From an uncultured Clostridium sp. (GTDB lineage Bacteria; Bacillota; Clostridia; TANB77; CAG-508), in assembly GCA_948472955.1 (NCBI GenBank), contig CAOKVW010000008.1:1-36479 (forward strand): a stretch of 36,479 nt of DNA, written 5' to 3'. Of the stretch, positions 36,368 through 36,479 are shown piece after piece. The position numbers were made by a program, and so were the translations under genes. Below the pieces are notes generated by a model. The model was not told the DNA's origin and made no database searches. It saw nothing but the letters and a program-made list of their open reading frames with translations. Each line of letters starts with the position of its first letter. Positions within the stretch are counted from its first letter, which is position 1.

Positions 36368-36391
36368 TTCGAATCTAGCCAGCCCAGCCAA
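36368..36391 (+). repeat. Copy of the tRNA-Gln 3' end
   Basis: These 24 bases repeat 36227-36250 (T-loop, 3' acceptor strand and CCA). They lie 141 bases downstream, after a segment with high G+C (36320-36366). The arrangement resembles an attachment-site duplication or the scar of a lost tandem tRNA. Nothing further is recognisable to the window end. Confidence 0.85.
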
Positions 36392-36479
36392 TTTAAAAAA
36401 TTATCTAATTAGACTTATTCCGATAAGTGGGTTTAAATATGATAATTTTTTTATTTTTATGCAAAACTAATTGCATTTG

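Noticed and set aside
36098..36391. A 97-residue minus-strand reading frame over the tRNA-Gln region
   Set aside because: It is the reverse translation of tRNA-Gln and its 3' copy (AGLARFE-type sequence appears twice), a known source of false genes.

Overview
The window is AT-rich and looks like an uncultured Firmicutes/Clostridia genome, probably a gut lineage. The signs are strong AAGGAGG-type ribosome binding sites, frequent TTG starts, an ECF sigma factor with a DUF4179-type anti-sigma factor, the radA-disA pair, tsaE-tsaB, obgE and mreB. The assignment below class level is not secure.

Layout. (1) Positions 1-3873 are an accessory stretch: the 3' part of an Lsa-type ABC-F gene, two small membrane proteins, a short GNAT gene and at least three decayed small genes. 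(2) 4042-5651 is a sigma/anti-sigma pair. (3) 5834-24472 is an envelope region: two polyprenyl-phosphate-type glycosyltransferases, a GtrA-like protein, the complete dTDP-rhamnose pathway (rfbD-rfbA-rfbC-HD gene-rfbB) and three very large secreted hydrolases. Each hydrolase carries four or five RICIN-type lectin domains in front of a different wall-cutting domain (GH25 muramidase, GH73-like glucosaminidase, M14 carboxypeptidase). A PRPP synthetase-like gene also lies here. (4) 24735-36479 is mostly housekeeping: a coiled-coil repeat protein, trpS, obgE, tsaE/tsaB-rimI (minus strand), mreB, mtaB, radA, disA, a cyclophilin, tRNA-His and tRNA-Gln.

The outstanding observation is a recurrent recoding signal. 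Five otherwise intact genes (the GH25 enzyme, trpS, obgE, mtaB, radA) are each interrupted by one +1 frameshift. In all five the break sits exactly at an in-frame CGG codon followed by N, so that dropping the C leaves a GGN glycine codon and restores a full-length protein. In trpS, obgE, mtaB and radA that glycine is a conserved family residue. Reading every cgg on both strands by eye, I found no other in-frame CGG in any intact gene, although CGT, CGA, CGC, AGA and AGG are used for arginine. The simplest reading is that CGG is unassigned here and that CGGN is read as one glycine, by a four-base-reading tRNA or by skipping the C. A systematic sequencing artefact must be excluded first. The decayed genes near the left end have ordinary lesions, none at CGG.

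Other notable structure: a family of about 125-bp intergenic palindromes (three full copies, one partial) with compensatory base changes; a separate 150-bp palindrome before gtrA; an HD-domain gene translationally coupled inside the rhamnose operon; a TsaB-RimI fusion; a tRNA-Gln gene flanked by copies of its own 5' and 3' ends; and a six-copy 33-bp tandem repeat inside a coiled-coil gene.
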